Source: Flavobacterium xueshanense | GTDB lineage: Bacteria > Bacteroidota > Bacteroidia > Flavobacteriales > Flavobacteriaceae | Assembly: GCF_900112975.1 (NCBI RefSeq) | Contig: NZ_FONQ01000002.1 | Coordinates: 428,696-492,695 of the forward strand | Reading direction: 5' to 3' | Length of the DNA: 64,000 nt | Shown here: positions 25,501-33,333 of the stretch, in pieces | Position numbering within the stretch: position 1 is the first letter of the stretch | Layout: every line of letters starts with the position of its first letter | The notes under the pieces: generated by a model | The model's input: the letters and a program-made list of their open reading frames with translations, nothing else | Database searches by the model: none | What the model was told of the DNA's origin: nothing | Position numbers and translations under genes: made by a program

Positions 25501-26049
25501 GTACTTTTAGATGATGCTTCCGGTGTTTTGGTGAAACAAATTAAGCCTAATTTTAAGACGCTCGGACCCCGTTTTGGAAAAGATATGGGCTTGATTTCTA
25601 AGGAAATACAAGGATTTTCAAAAGAGCAAATTTCTCAATTGGACAAGGAAGGAAGTCTGAATATTAATATTGCAGGAAAAAACGTAATTTTAACTTTAGA
25701 AGATGTCGAAATAACATCACAAGATATTGAGGGTTGGTTAGTGGCCAATTCAAACGGAATAACGGTTGCGCTGGATATTACAATTTCACCAGCATTAAAA
25801 CAAGAAGGAATTGCCAGAGAATTAGTAAACAGAATCCAGAATATCCGTAAAGATTCCGGATTTGAAGTCACTGATAAAATTAAAGTTCAATTGAAACGAA
25901 ATGGAATTTTAGAAGAGGCGATTCTTAAAAATGAAGCGTATATAAAATCAGAAACATTAACGAGCGATTTGGTTTTTGTGGATGAAATAGAAAACGGTAC
26001 AGAAATCGAATTTGACAATATAAAAACAATGCTATTAATTTCAAAATAA
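22591..26049 (+). CDS. ileS: isoleucine--tRNA ligase, type 2 (eukaryote-like), GxHH signature
   Basis: This class I synthetase charges tRNA-Ile and edits Val-tRNA. At 1152 residues it is the long, eukaryote-like IleRS2 form. The HIGH-type motif reads GPPSANGLPGIHH: G57-I58-H59-H60, not HxGH. The editing domain shows TTPWTLPSNTALTVG and TSPTFGADDAKVA. WDTHGLPVE and FIAEGVDQTRGWFY are typical, and KMSKRLGN is intact. The long C-terminal anticodon-binding part ends in a Bacteroidota-type domain. It is followed 7 bases later by a dksA-like gene in one operon. Confidence 0.97.
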   Translation: MSTKFTEYKGLDLPTVASEVLDFWKKENIFEKSVTTREGNPPFVFFEGPPSANGLPGIHHVMARAIKDIFCRYKTQKGFQVKRKAGWDTHGLPVELGTEKELGITKEDIGKTISIEEYNEACKKTVMRYTDVWNDLTEKMGYWVDMEDPYVTYKSKYMETVWWILKQIYNKDLMYKGYTIQPYSPKAGTGLSSHEVNQPGSYRDVTDTTVVAQFKVIDAHKELLFSKFYDYISSNNLLHYKLEALDLHEIFILAWTTTPWTLPSNTALTVGPKIEYALVKTFNQYTFCPATLILAKNLVGKQFGKGFFESTEPADFENFKEGDKKIPYQVLAECKGADLVDIRYEQLMPLVLPYQNAENAFRVISGDFVTTEDGTGIVHTSPTFGADDAKVAKEATPEIPPMLVLDENGTPVPLVDLQGKFTSHVGEYAGKYVKNEYYNEGEAPERSVDVEIAIRLKEENRAFKVEKYVHSYPHCWRTDKPILYYPLDSWFIKISEVKDRMFDLNETINWKPKATGEGRFGNWLKNANDWNLSRSRFWGIPLPIWRTEDKQEEILIGSVEELYNEIEKSIAAGFQKENPFKGFEIGNMSESNYDLVDLHKNVVDEITLVAASGKAMTREADLIDVWFDSGSMPYAQWHYPFENKDKIDENKDFPADFIAEGVDQTRGWFYTLHAIGTLVFDKVAYKNVVSNGLVLDKNGQKMSKRLGNAADPFETLKEYGPDATRWYMISNANPWDNLKFDLEGIAEVRRKFFGTLYNTYSFFSLYANIDGFKFEEAEIPVNERPEIDQWIMSELNTLIKEVDGFYADYEPTKAARAISEFVQENLSNWYVRLCRRRFWKGEYAQDKIAAYQTLYTCLLTISKLGAPIAPFFMDKLYRDLTLATQSEKYDSVHLAEFPVSVENYVNKMLESKMQKAQTISSLVLSLRKKEMIKVRQPLQKVMIPVLDDNQRAEIEAVSDLIKAEVNVKEIVLLDDASGVLVKQIKPNFKTLGPRFGKDMGLISKEIQGFSKEQISQLDKEGSLNINIAGKNVILTLEDVEITSQDIEGWLVANSNGITVALDITISPALKQEGIARELVNRIQNIRKDSGFEVTDKIKVQLKRNGILEEAILKNEAYIKSETLTSDLVFVDEIENGTEIEFDNIKTMLLISK

Positions 26050-26056
26050 TATAAAG

Positions 26057-26437
26057 ATGGTAGAAGAAGCAACAAGATACTCAGACGCGGATTTAGCAGA
26101 GTTCAAACAGATAATCCTGAACAAAATTCAAAAAGCACAATCAGATTTAGATTTAATAAAAAGTGCTTACATGAATGATTTGAATAATGGAACTGACGAT
26201 ACGTCTCCAACATTCAAAGCATTCGAAGAAGGAAGTGAAAGTATGTCTAAGGAAGCAAACTCACAGCTGGCGATTCGTCAGGAAAAGTTTATTCGTGATT
26301 TGAAGAACGCACTGTTCCGTGTAGAAAATAAAACATACGGTGTATGTAAAGTTACAGGTAAATTAATCGGGAAAGAAAGATTGAAAATCGTTCCTCACGC
26401 AACAATGAGTATCGAAGCAAAGAACTTGCAACGATAA
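26057..26437 (+). CDS. DksA/TraR-like protein with degenerate zinc finger
   Basis: This 126-residue protein has a coiled-coil N-terminal part (residues about 8-75, with LDLIKSAYMNDLNNGTDDTS at the tip) and a C-terminal segment TYGVCKVTGKLIGKERL ending VPHATMSIEAK. That is the layout of DksA/TraR, which binds the RNA polymerase secondary channel and works with ppGpp. Only one Cys of the usual four-Cys zinc finger remains, as in many Bacteroidota members. It is co-transcribed with ileS and ends at the terminator at 26459. Confidence 0.88.
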   Translation: MVEEATRYSDADLAEFKQIILNKIQKAQSDLDLIKSAYMNDLNNGTDDTSPTFKAFEEGSESMSKEANSQLAIRQEKFIRDLKNALFRVENKTYGVCKVTGKLIGKERLKIVPHATMSIEAKNLQR

Positions 26438-26458
26438 ACTTGTTGTTAAACAAGATTT

Positions 26459-26484
26459 AACGCTCCATTGGGAGCGTTTTTTTT
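26459..26484 (+). terminator. terminator of the ileS-dksA-like operon
   Basis: AACGCTCC pairs with GGAGCGTT, followed by T8. Confidence 0.85.
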
Positions 26485-26495
26485 GATTAAATTGT

Positions 26496-26503
26496 TATTT
26501 TTG
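26496..26503 (+). promoter_or_regulatory. lspA -7 box TATTTTTG
   Basis: TATTTTTG lies 19 bases before the lspA start and just after the previous terminator. Confidence 0.55.
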
Positions 26504-26522
26504 CGCCATTAAAATATATAAA

Positions 26523-27122
26523 ATGTCATTACGAAAAGCGTATCTCCTTATTTTTATTTTATTACTTGTTGATCAAGTTTCAAAAATATACATTAAAACT
26601 AATTTTATTTTAGGTGAAGAAGTTGAAGTATTCAAATGGTTCAAAATTCTTTTTATCGAAAATGAAGGAATGGCTTGGGGTACTGAAATTCCGGGTACGT
26701 ACGGAAAATTATTCCTGACACTTTTTAGGTTGGTTGCGGTTGCTGGAATTGGGTATTGGTTGTGGGATTCTGTAGAAAGAAAACACAGTTCTAATTATTT
26801 AATTGTAGCCATTTCATTGATTTTAGCAGGTGCCTTCGGGAACATTATCGATTCTGTTTTTTACGGCGTTATTTTTGATGACAGTCAACAACAATTAGCT
26901 ACTTTGTTCTCAGATCAACCGTATGGAACTTGGTTTCACGGAAAAGTAGTAGATATGTTTTACTTTCCTTTTTGGCATGGAAATTTACCAAGTTGGTTAC
27001 CAATTTGGGGCGGAAAAGAATTTACTTTTTTTAATGCAATTTTCAACATTGCAGATATGGCGATTTCTACAGGAGTTGGAATCTTAATTTTTTTCAATAA
27101 AAAAGCATTTCATCACGATTAG
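26523..27122 (+). CDS. lspA: lipoprotein signal peptidase (signal peptidase II)
   Basis: This inner-membrane aspartic protease cleaves prolipoproteins after lipidation. The first helix holds LLVDQVSKIYIK. The catalytic Asp pair is D110 in GAFGNIIDSVFYG and D178 in FNIADMAIS. At 199 residues it is longer than the roughly 160 of proteobacterial enzymes because of an insertion of about 50 residues between the two Asp motifs (residues about 118-168), which is usual in Flavobacteriia. It is monocistronic. Confidence 0.95.
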   Translation: MSLRKAYLLIFILLLVDQVSKIYIKTNFILGEEVEVFKWFKILFIENEGMAWGTEIPGTYGKLFLTLFRLVAVAGIGYWLWDSVERKHSSNYLIVAISLILAGAFGNIIDSVFYGVIFDDSQQQLATLFSDQPYGTWFHGKVVDMFYFPFWHGNLPSWLPIWGGKEFTFFNAIFNIADMAISTGVGILIFFNKKAFHHD

Positions 27123-27145
27123 ATTCGACGTTTTTTACCATATAC

Positions 27146-27181
27146 AAAAAGACCTGTTCATGATTTGAACAGGTCTTTTTA
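27146..27181. terminator. bidirectional terminator
   Basis: AAAAAGACCTGTTCA pairs perfectly with TGAACAGGTCTTTTT. It lies between lspA and the convergent small lipoprotein gene. Confidence 0.88.
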
Positions 27182-27186
27182 CTTTA

Positions 27187-27384
27187 TTAGTTTTTGTTGT
27201 GTCCGGGTGCGTAACGTTTAGCGCTTTTCCCGCCGTATATTTTTTTAGCTTGACCTGGAGGAAGTCTTTTAGCTTTATAGGTTGATCTGCTGGTTCCGGT
27301 TTGAATGCTGCAGTTTGAAAATGAAACTGCGAATAAAATAACCATAACGCTTACGGCAAATCTTGAATTTTTGAATGTTCTCAT
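27187..27384 (-). CDS. small lipoprotein-like protein, 65 aa
   Basis: The N-terminal signal ends in VSFSNCSIQTG, giving a plausible lipid-modified Cys. The mature part of about 40 residues is basic, with RLPPGQAKKIYGGKSAKRYA followed by PGHNKN. PGQAKK and AP-GHNK are motifs of short secreted Bacteroidota proteins, sometimes mis-annotated as a quinol oxidase subunit, with no established function. A terminator follows directly. No promoter box is clear. Confidence 0.7.
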   Translation of the reverse strand: MRTFKNSRFAVSVMVILFAVSFSNCSIQTGTSRSTYKAKRLPPGQAKKIYGGKSAKRYAPGHNKN

Positions 27385-27426
27385 AACTTAATTGAATTAT
27401 ATCTGATGCGAAAGTACGGATTAAAA

Positions 27427-27990
27427 TTAAAAAGAGTGAATTGAATTTGGCGTCACACAATAATCCAGTCGTATGTCACCTTCAAAAACATCAGTAATCA
27501 ATTCTTCGGGTTCAAAGAAAGACAGCCCAATTTTGATTGCATCCGGTTTGCATTCTGATAAAAATGCATCATAAAATCCCTTTCCATACCCTACACGATG
27601 TCCTTTTTTATCGAAAGCCAAAAGCGGTACAAAAGCCACATCGATTTTAGTCGACGGAACTTCAATGCCATCAATAGGTTCTGGAATATTGTATTCGTTT
27701 TTCTTGATTTTAGTATTGTCAGTCAATAGGAAATGAGTCATCTTTCGGGTGGCAAAATCAGCTTTGGAAACAATTATCTCTTTGTCTTTTCCGGATAATA
27801 TGTGAAGAATAAATTCAGTATTAACCTCTTTTTGTTCTGTTATAGGTAGGAAAATATGAAAGTAGGTTTGCTCCCAAAGAGGAAGTGTCAGTATTTTATT
27901 GGCTATAGCCAAACTCTTTTCCTCGATTTCATTTTCTGATAGGGAATTCCGTAAGGCTTTGTATTTTTTTCGTAACGCAGTTTTGTCCAT
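27427..27990 (-). CDS. 5-formyltetrahydrofolate cyclo-ligase
   Basis: This enzyme converts 5-formyl-THF to 5,10-methenyl-THF with ATP. From the ATG at 27990 (MDKTALRKKYKALR) it has 187 residues, the family size. The N-terminal RKKYKALRNSLS and the C-terminal ATP/substrate motif LLAFDKKGHRVGYGKGFYD are diagnostic. The frame extends 30 codons upstream, but that part is the 3' end of the preceding peptidase gene in another frame. It follows that gene by about 10 bases. Confidence 0.92.
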   Translation of the reverse strand: MDKTALRKKYKALRNSLSENEIEEKSLAIANKILTLPLWEQTYFHIFLPITEQKEVNTEFILHILSGKDKEIIVSKADFATRKMTHFLLTDNTKIKKNEYNIPEPIDGIEVPSTKIDVAFVPLLAFDKKGHRVGYGKGFYDAFLSECKPDAIKIGLSFFEPEELITDVFEGDIRLDYCVTPNSIHSF

Positions 27991-28000
27991 TTTAATAATT

Positions 28001-28984
28001 TTATTCTCCTTCTTCTCCAAAAGCATTCGACAAATGATAAATGGCATCGCCTTCATACACAATTGGGGAATGATTGGCATTTATGATATAACCGTCGTTT
28101 GGCGCTTTTACTTTTCGCTCAAACTTTCCGAAAGGATCAGTTATGGTGGCAAGAATAGTTCCTTTTTTTACAAATTTCCCAATAGTGTCGTAATCATGTA
28201 ATAATCCGGAGCATTTGGCTCGTATCCAGCCTGATTTTTCAATATAAATGGTGTCGGATTTCTGATGTACTACAGTATGTTTTGGGTCTAGCATATCAAG
28301 GTGCGAAAGCAGACGTTTCGCTCCATTTATACCTTCATCGGCGATAGCGTTATTGATATCTAATGACTTTCCGCCTTCAAAAAGCAACATTTTGACATCC
28401 ATTCTTTCACTGGAACTCCTAAAGGATCCCATTATGTTTCTGGAATATAAGGTGAAAGGCGCATTAAAGACATCGGCCAGAATTTTTAATTCCTGATTGT
28501 TATGCGTTATTCTAATTTGTGGTGCGTTGAAACGGCTGGCTCCACCGGCATGAAAATCGACGGCATATTCAACCAAAGGCATGATTTCAGCTAAAATATG
28601 AAACGCAAATCGGCTGGCCAACGAACCCGTTTTACTTCCCGGAAACACGCGGTTTAAATCCCGACCGTCTGGAAATTCTCTCGATTTATTTACAAATCCA
28701 TAAACGTTTATGATTGGTATACAAATGATTGTGCCTTTTTTTGGCTTGTTGATTTTTTTGTGAATGAGCTGTCTTACGATCTCGACTCCATTGATTTCGT
28801 CGCCATGAATTCCTGCCGAGAAAAGCACTATGGGACCTTCAAACTTTGAGCGTCTTACCATAATGGGGATGTTCAGTTTTGTTGTGGTGTGTAGTCTGGC
28901 AATTTCGACATTGATGGTTTTGCTTTCGCCAGGAATAATGCTTTCGCCAAAAAGAACGATAGGTGTGGTATTGATTTTCATCAT
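28001..28984 (-). CDS. succinylglutamate desuccinylase/aspartoacylase (M14) family protein
   Basis: This zinc-dependent amidohydrolase fold has 327 residues. The zinc motif is SAGIHGDEINGVEI, the arginine pair motif is GRDLNRVFPG, and the third ligand is in YAVDFHAGGASR. The C-terminal part carries a biotinyl-lipoyl-like domain (VKKGTILATITDPFG) typical of AstE/AspA-like proteins of unknown substrate. It starts at 28984 (MMKIN) or 28981. It is co-transcribed with the cyclo-ligase gene. No functional link between the two is known to me. Confidence 0.88.
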   Translation of the reverse strand: MMKINTTPIVLFGESIIPGESKTINVEIARLHTTTKLNIPIMVRRSKFEGPIVLFSAGIHGDEINGVEIVRQLIHKKINKPKKGTIICIPIINVYGFVNKSREFPDGRDLNRVFPGSKTGSLASRFAFHILAEIMPLVEYAVDFHAGGASRFNAPQIRITHNNQELKILADVFNAPFTLYSRNIMGSFRSSSERMDVKMLLFEGGKSLDINNAIADEGINGAKRLLSHLDMLDPKHTVVHQKSDTIYIEKSGWIRAKCSGLLHDYDTIGKFVKKGTILATITDPFGKFERKVKAPNDGYIINANHSPIVYEGDAIYHLSNAFGEEGE

Positions 28985-29076
28985 AAGTTCTTGAAACGAT
29001 AAAAATAAGGATTATAACGAATTAGAAACTAAAATTCTGATAAAAATTTTGCCAGAACGATTTCAAGAGTATTGAT

Positions 29077-29107
29077 TTGTATTTCGTGATTTTTGAGATT
29101 AACTTTG
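29077..29107 (+). promoter_or_regulatory. uvrC promoter close to the start codon
   Basis: TTG (29077-29079), 20 bases, then TAACTTTG (29100-29107), a full consensus match. The uvrC ATG is at 29112, so transcription would begin at or next to the start codon. Confidence 0.55.
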
Positions 29108-29111
29108 TTGT

Positions 29112-30914
29112 ATGAATCCAATAACTTTAGCCTTACAAATCCAAACCTTACCTAATAATCCTGGAGTGTATCAATATTACGATATAGAAGGAAAGATTCT
29201 ATATGTGGGCAAGGCCAAAAATTTAAAAAAAAGAGTTTCTTCTTATTTCAATAAAATTCACGATACGGCTAAAACTAATGTGCTCGTAAAGAAAATTGTC
29301 ACGATAAAACACATTGTGGTTCCTACGGAAACCGATGCCCTTTTATTGGAAAATAATCTGATAAAAACCTTGCAGCCGCGCTACAATGTGTTACTGCGGG
29401 ATGATAAAAGTTATCCGTGGTTGTGCATCAAGAAAGAACCTTTTTCGCGCATTTTTGCGACTCGAAGAATGGTCAAAGATGGGTCGGAATATTTTGGTCC
29501 ATATACCAGTTTCAAAACCGTAAGTACTATTTTAGAATTGATTAAAGAGTTGTATCCGCTTAGAACTTGCAATTATGATTTGAGTAAAAGCAATATCGAA
29601 AGTGGGAAATTCAAGGTGTGCCTCGAATATCATATTGGCAATTGCATGGGGCCTTGCGAAGGATTAGAAACTTTAGAAAATTATCAAAAGCAGGTGGATG
29701 CTATTCGCGAAATCCTGAAAGGAAATTTCAAAGAAAGCATGAAAGATTTCAAACGTGTCATGACAAATCTGGCCGCTGATATGCATTTTGAAGAAGCTCA
29801 AAAAATAAAAGAGAAAATTGAAATTTTAGAGAATTATCAATCGCGTTCCACGATTGTAAATCCAAAAATCACCAATATCGATGTGTTTTCAATTGTTTCC
29901 GATGAAAGTGCGGCTTATGTGAATTTCCTTCAAATTTCGCACGGTTCGATTATTCGTTCGCACACGATGGAAATTAAAAAGAAATTGGATGAACCCGATG
30001 AAGAATTATTAGAATTGGCGATTGTCGAGCTAAGAGAGCGTTTTCATTTATTATCCAGAGAAGTTATTGTTCCGTTTCACGTTGATTTAGGTGAAAATAT
30101 AAAAGTAACCGTTCCACAATTGGGAGACAAAAAGCAAATTTTGGATTTATCCATTCGAAATGCAAAATTTTACCGAATCGAACAACTCAAACAACTGCAA
30201 ATTGTAGATCCGGATCGCCATACGAAAAGGATTATGGCGCAAATGCAAAAAGACTTGAGATTGCCGGTAGAGCCAAGACACATTGAATGTTTTGATAACT
30301 CAAATATTCAAGGAACAAATCCCGTGGCGGCTTGTGTAGTTTTTAAAGATGGAAAACCGAGTAAGAAAGATTACCGTCATTTTAATATAAAAACGGTTGA
30401 AGGACCTGATGATTTTGCCTCCATGACGGAAGTAGTGTACAGAAGATACAAACGATTGCTGGATGAAAATGAACCTTTGCCCAATTTAATAATTATTGAC
30501 GGTGGAAAAGGACAATTGTCTTCGGCATTGAAAAGTATTGATGAATTGGGATTACGAGGAAAGATTGCTATAATTGGTATTGCCAAAAGACTGGAAGAGT
30601 TGTTTTATCCGGGAGATTCTATTCCGTTATATTTAGATAAAAAATCAGAAACACTCAAAATAATCCAGCAATTGCGAAACGAAGCGCACCGTTTTGGGAT
30701 TACGCACCACCGGGACAAAAGGAGTAAAGCAGCGCTGAATTCTTCGATAGAATCCATTCCGGGCATTGGAGAAAAAACCATGTTGACTTTGATTCAGTAT
30801 TTTAAAAGTGTTAAAAGATTGAAATTAGCGACAGAAAAAGAAATTTCGGACGTTATAGGTATATCGAAAGCCAAAAAAATTACCGAATTTTACAAGGCAA
30901 CAAAGGAAAATTAA
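29112..30914 (+). CDS. uvrC: excinuclease ABC subunit C
   Basis: UvrC makes both incisions in nucleotide excision repair. The N-terminal GIY-YIG nuclease covers about residues 14-95 (PGVYQYYDIEGKILYVGKAK). A UVR motif follows around DMHFEEAQKIKEKIEIL. The RNase H-like endonuclease domain has ECFDNSNIQGTNPVA, NLIIIDGGKGQLSSA and EAHRFGITHHR. A helix-hairpin-helix pair ends the protein (IPGIGEKTMLTLIQYF). Its 600 residues are normal. The promoter places the transcription start almost at the ATG. Confidence 0.97.
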   Translation: MNPITLALQIQTLPNNPGVYQYYDIEGKILYVGKAKNLKKRVSSYFNKIHDTAKTNVLVKKIVTIKHIVVPTETDALLLENNLIKTLQPRYNVLLRDDKSYPWLCIKKEPFSRIFATRRMVKDGSEYFGPYTSFKTVSTILELIKELYPLRTCNYDLSKSNIESGKFKVCLEYHIGNCMGPCEGLETLENYQKQVDAIREILKGNFKESMKDFKRVMTNLAADMHFEEAQKIKEKIEILENYQSRSTIVNPKITNIDVFSIVSDESAAYVNFLQISHGSIIRSHTMEIKKKLDEPDEELLELAIVELRERFHLLSREVIVPFHVDLGENIKVTVPQLGDKKQILDLSIRNAKFYRIEQLKQLQIVDPDRHTKRIMAQMQKDLRLPVEPRHIECFDNSNIQGTNPVAACVVFKDGKPSKKDYRHFNIKTVEGPDDFASMTEVVYRRYKRLLDENEPLPNLIIIDGGKGQLSSALKSIDELGLRGKIAIIGIAKRLEELFYPGDSIPLYLDKKSETLKIIQQLRNEAHRFGITHHRDKRSKAALNSSIESIPGIGEKTMLTLIQYFKSVKRLKLATEKEISDVIGISKAKKITEFYKATKEN

Positions 30915-30950
30915 TATTCCCCCATTCTATCACGGAACAAATGGCTGCTT

Positions 30951-33149
30951 ATGAAGAAAATCGCACTATTATTCATTGTTTTTACCAGCTTGGCTGTGTT
31001 TTCGCAAGAGCAAAAAAGACCTAAAATAGGTTTGGTTTTGAGTGGTGGTGGTGCAAAAGGATTTGCTCATATTGGAGTTTTGAAAGTATTGGAAGAAGCC
31101 GGAGTCAAGATCGATTACATTGGCGGAACCAGTATGGGCGCGGTTATTGGCGGTCTTTATGCTACGGGATACAATGCAAGCCAAATTGATTCTATTTTTA
31201 AGGCGACAAATTTCAATGAGTTAATCAACGATTTTATTCCCAGATCTTCTAAAAATTTTTACGAAAGAAGAAATGATGAATTATATGCGTTAATTCTGCC
31301 GTTTAATAAAATGAAAATTGGAATTCCGGAAGCCTTGTCTAAAGGAATGTATAATTATAATTTATTGAGTACAATTACGAGAAACGTAAGACACATCAGG
31401 GATTTTAATCAGCTTCCGATTCCTTTTTTATGTATTGGTACCAATATTGAAACCGGTGAAGAAGTCCTGTTGAACAAAGGAAATTTAGCGCAGGCCATGA
31501 TTGCAAGCTCCGCATTTCCCTCTTTATTTTCCCCTGTTGAAATTGATGGAAAAATTCTGGTAGATGGTGGAGTTGTTAATAATTATCCCATTGAAGAGGT
31601 ACGAAAATTGGGTGCTGATATCATTATTGGGGTCGATGTTCAAAATGATTTGTATGACCGAACACAACTCAGAGATGCCACTAAAATTTTGGTGCAAATC
31701 ACGAATCTTCAGTCTATAGAGCGAATGAGGAAAAATGTAACCAACACGGATATCTATATTAAACCAGATGTTACACAATATGGAGTGATTTCATTTGACA
31801 AAGGAAACGAAATTATAAGAAAAGGGGAAGAAGCTACCTTTGCAGTTTACGAACAAATAAAAAATATTGTCGATGAATCTAATCCTTACCAGAAACCAAA
31901 GTTAGAATTAGGTTCCGACAGTATACAAATTAGAGCAATAAACAGCAATGAATTAGATAATTACACGAAAGAGTATGTCATTGGGAAATTACGATTTAAG
32001 CCTGGGACAAAAACGGGTTACGATAATTTATTAAAGGGTATTAATAATATAAATGCCACCAAAAATTTCAGTGCCATATCGTATTCATTGGAAGCAAACA
32101 AGGAAGATGTTGACTTACATATTAATTTAAAAGAAAATCTGACAAAAACTTATTTGAAATTCGGATTGCATTATGATAATTTATTCAAAAGTGGAGTGTT
32201 GGTGAATTTGACTCGTAAAAAAACACTTTTTAAAAATGATATTGCCTCATTGGATATTATTTTAGGCGATAATGTCAGGTACAATTTAGATTATTACATT
32301 GAAAATGGATTTAATTTGAGTTTTGGTTTTAAATCTCATTACAACCAATTCAATAGAAATGTGGCTAAAGAAATCAGTAGTACAACATTCAATAATCCGG
32401 ATATAAATTCCATTAATGTTGATTTTACTGATTTTACAAATCAAGCTTATTTCCAATCGTTATTTGTTCAAAAATTTTTAATTGGTGGCGGAGTCGAATT
32501 GAAATTTTTAAAAATAAAATCCGAAACACTCGCCAATGTAGATCCAATAATTGACAACAGTAATTATCTAAGTCTTTTTGGGTACATGAAATACGATTCT
32601 TTTGATAATAAATATTTCCCTAAAAAAGGATGGTATTTCACAGGTGATATTCAATCGTATTTGCTTTCCTCCAATTATACGGGCGATTTTAAACCATACT
32701 CAATCGCTAAGGGTGATTTTGGGGTTGCAGCAACTTTATTTAAAAATGCGACAATAAAATTACAAACTGATGCTGGGTTTTCTTTTGGTCAGCAAAGCGT
32801 TGCTTTTTTTAATTTTATTTTGGGAGGTTATGGTTATAATCCCCTTAATAATTTCAAATATTTATATGGGTACGATTATTTAAGCTTGGCCGTTAATAGT
32901 TACATAAAATCAACGGGAACGGTAGATTATGAGTTTTACAAAAAGAACCACATCAATTTTTCGGCAAATTTTGCTAATATTGGAGATCGGATTTTTGAAA
33001 CGGTGGATTGGATTTCAATTCCAAAATATTCTGGTTATGCCGTCGGATATGGTTTGGAAACAGTCATTGGACCCATAGAAATAAAATATTCCTGGTCCCC
33101 GGAACAGCCCAAAGGGTTTACCTGGTTCAGTATTGGGTTTTTGTTTTAA
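30951..33149 (+). CDS. patatin-like phospholipase fused to an outer-membrane barrel (PlpD-like)
   Basis: A signal peptide (MKKIALLFIVFTSLAVFSQ) is followed by a patatin domain: oxyanion GGGAKGFAHIGVL, nucleophile GGTSMGAV, and catalytic Asp in DGGVVNNYP. After about residue 310 comes a POTRA-like stretch, then a beta-barrel of the BamA/Omp85 (surface antigen) type ending in KGFTWFSIGFLF. This order is that of type Vd autotransporters such as PlpD. In Bacteroidota the patatin part may stay periplasmic or be exposed. It is 732 residues and lies 36 bases after uvrC. Confidence 0.92.
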   Translation: MKKIALLFIVFTSLAVFSQEQKRPKIGLVLSGGGAKGFAHIGVLKVLEEAGVKIDYIGGTSMGAVIGGLYATGYNASQIDSIFKATNFNELINDFIPRSSKNFYERRNDELYALILPFNKMKIGIPEALSKGMYNYNLLSTITRNVRHIRDFNQLPIPFLCIGTNIETGEEVLLNKGNLAQAMIASSAFPSLFSPVEIDGKILVDGGVVNNYPIEEVRKLGADIIIGVDVQNDLYDRTQLRDATKILVQITNLQSIERMRKNVTNTDIYIKPDVTQYGVISFDKGNEIIRKGEEATFAVYEQIKNIVDESNPYQKPKLELGSDSIQIRAINSNELDNYTKEYVIGKLRFKPGTKTGYDNLLKGINNINATKNFSAISYSLEANKEDVDLHINLKENLTKTYLKFGLHYDNLFKSGVLVNLTRKKTLFKNDIASLDIILGDNVRYNLDYYIENGFNLSFGFKSHYNQFNRNVAKEISSTTFNNPDINSINVDFTDFTNQAYFQSLFVQKFLIGGGVELKFLKIKSETLANVDPIIDNSNYLSLFGYMKYDSFDNKYFPKKGWYFTGDIQSYLLSSNYTGDFKPYSIAKGDFGVAATLFKNATIKLQTDAGFSFGQQSVAFFNFILGGYGYNPLNNFKYLYGYDYLSLAVNSYIKSTGTVDYEFYKKNHINFSANFANIGDRIFETVDWISIPKYSGYAVGYGLETVIGPIEIKYSWSPEQPKGFTWFSIGFLF

Positions 33150-33333
33150 TTATAATTTATTTCAATAATAATTCCGATATTTGTTATAATGAAAACAAAA
33201 TGGCTAGGTTTATTAGAGTATCTTCAATTTCTTATCAAGAGAAATCCTGAGTAAATCCTCTTTTTTTGATTTATCATAGCACATTATAAAGTACTCTCAA
33301 CTTTAATTTGTTACACTTTTAAACAAAAAAATC

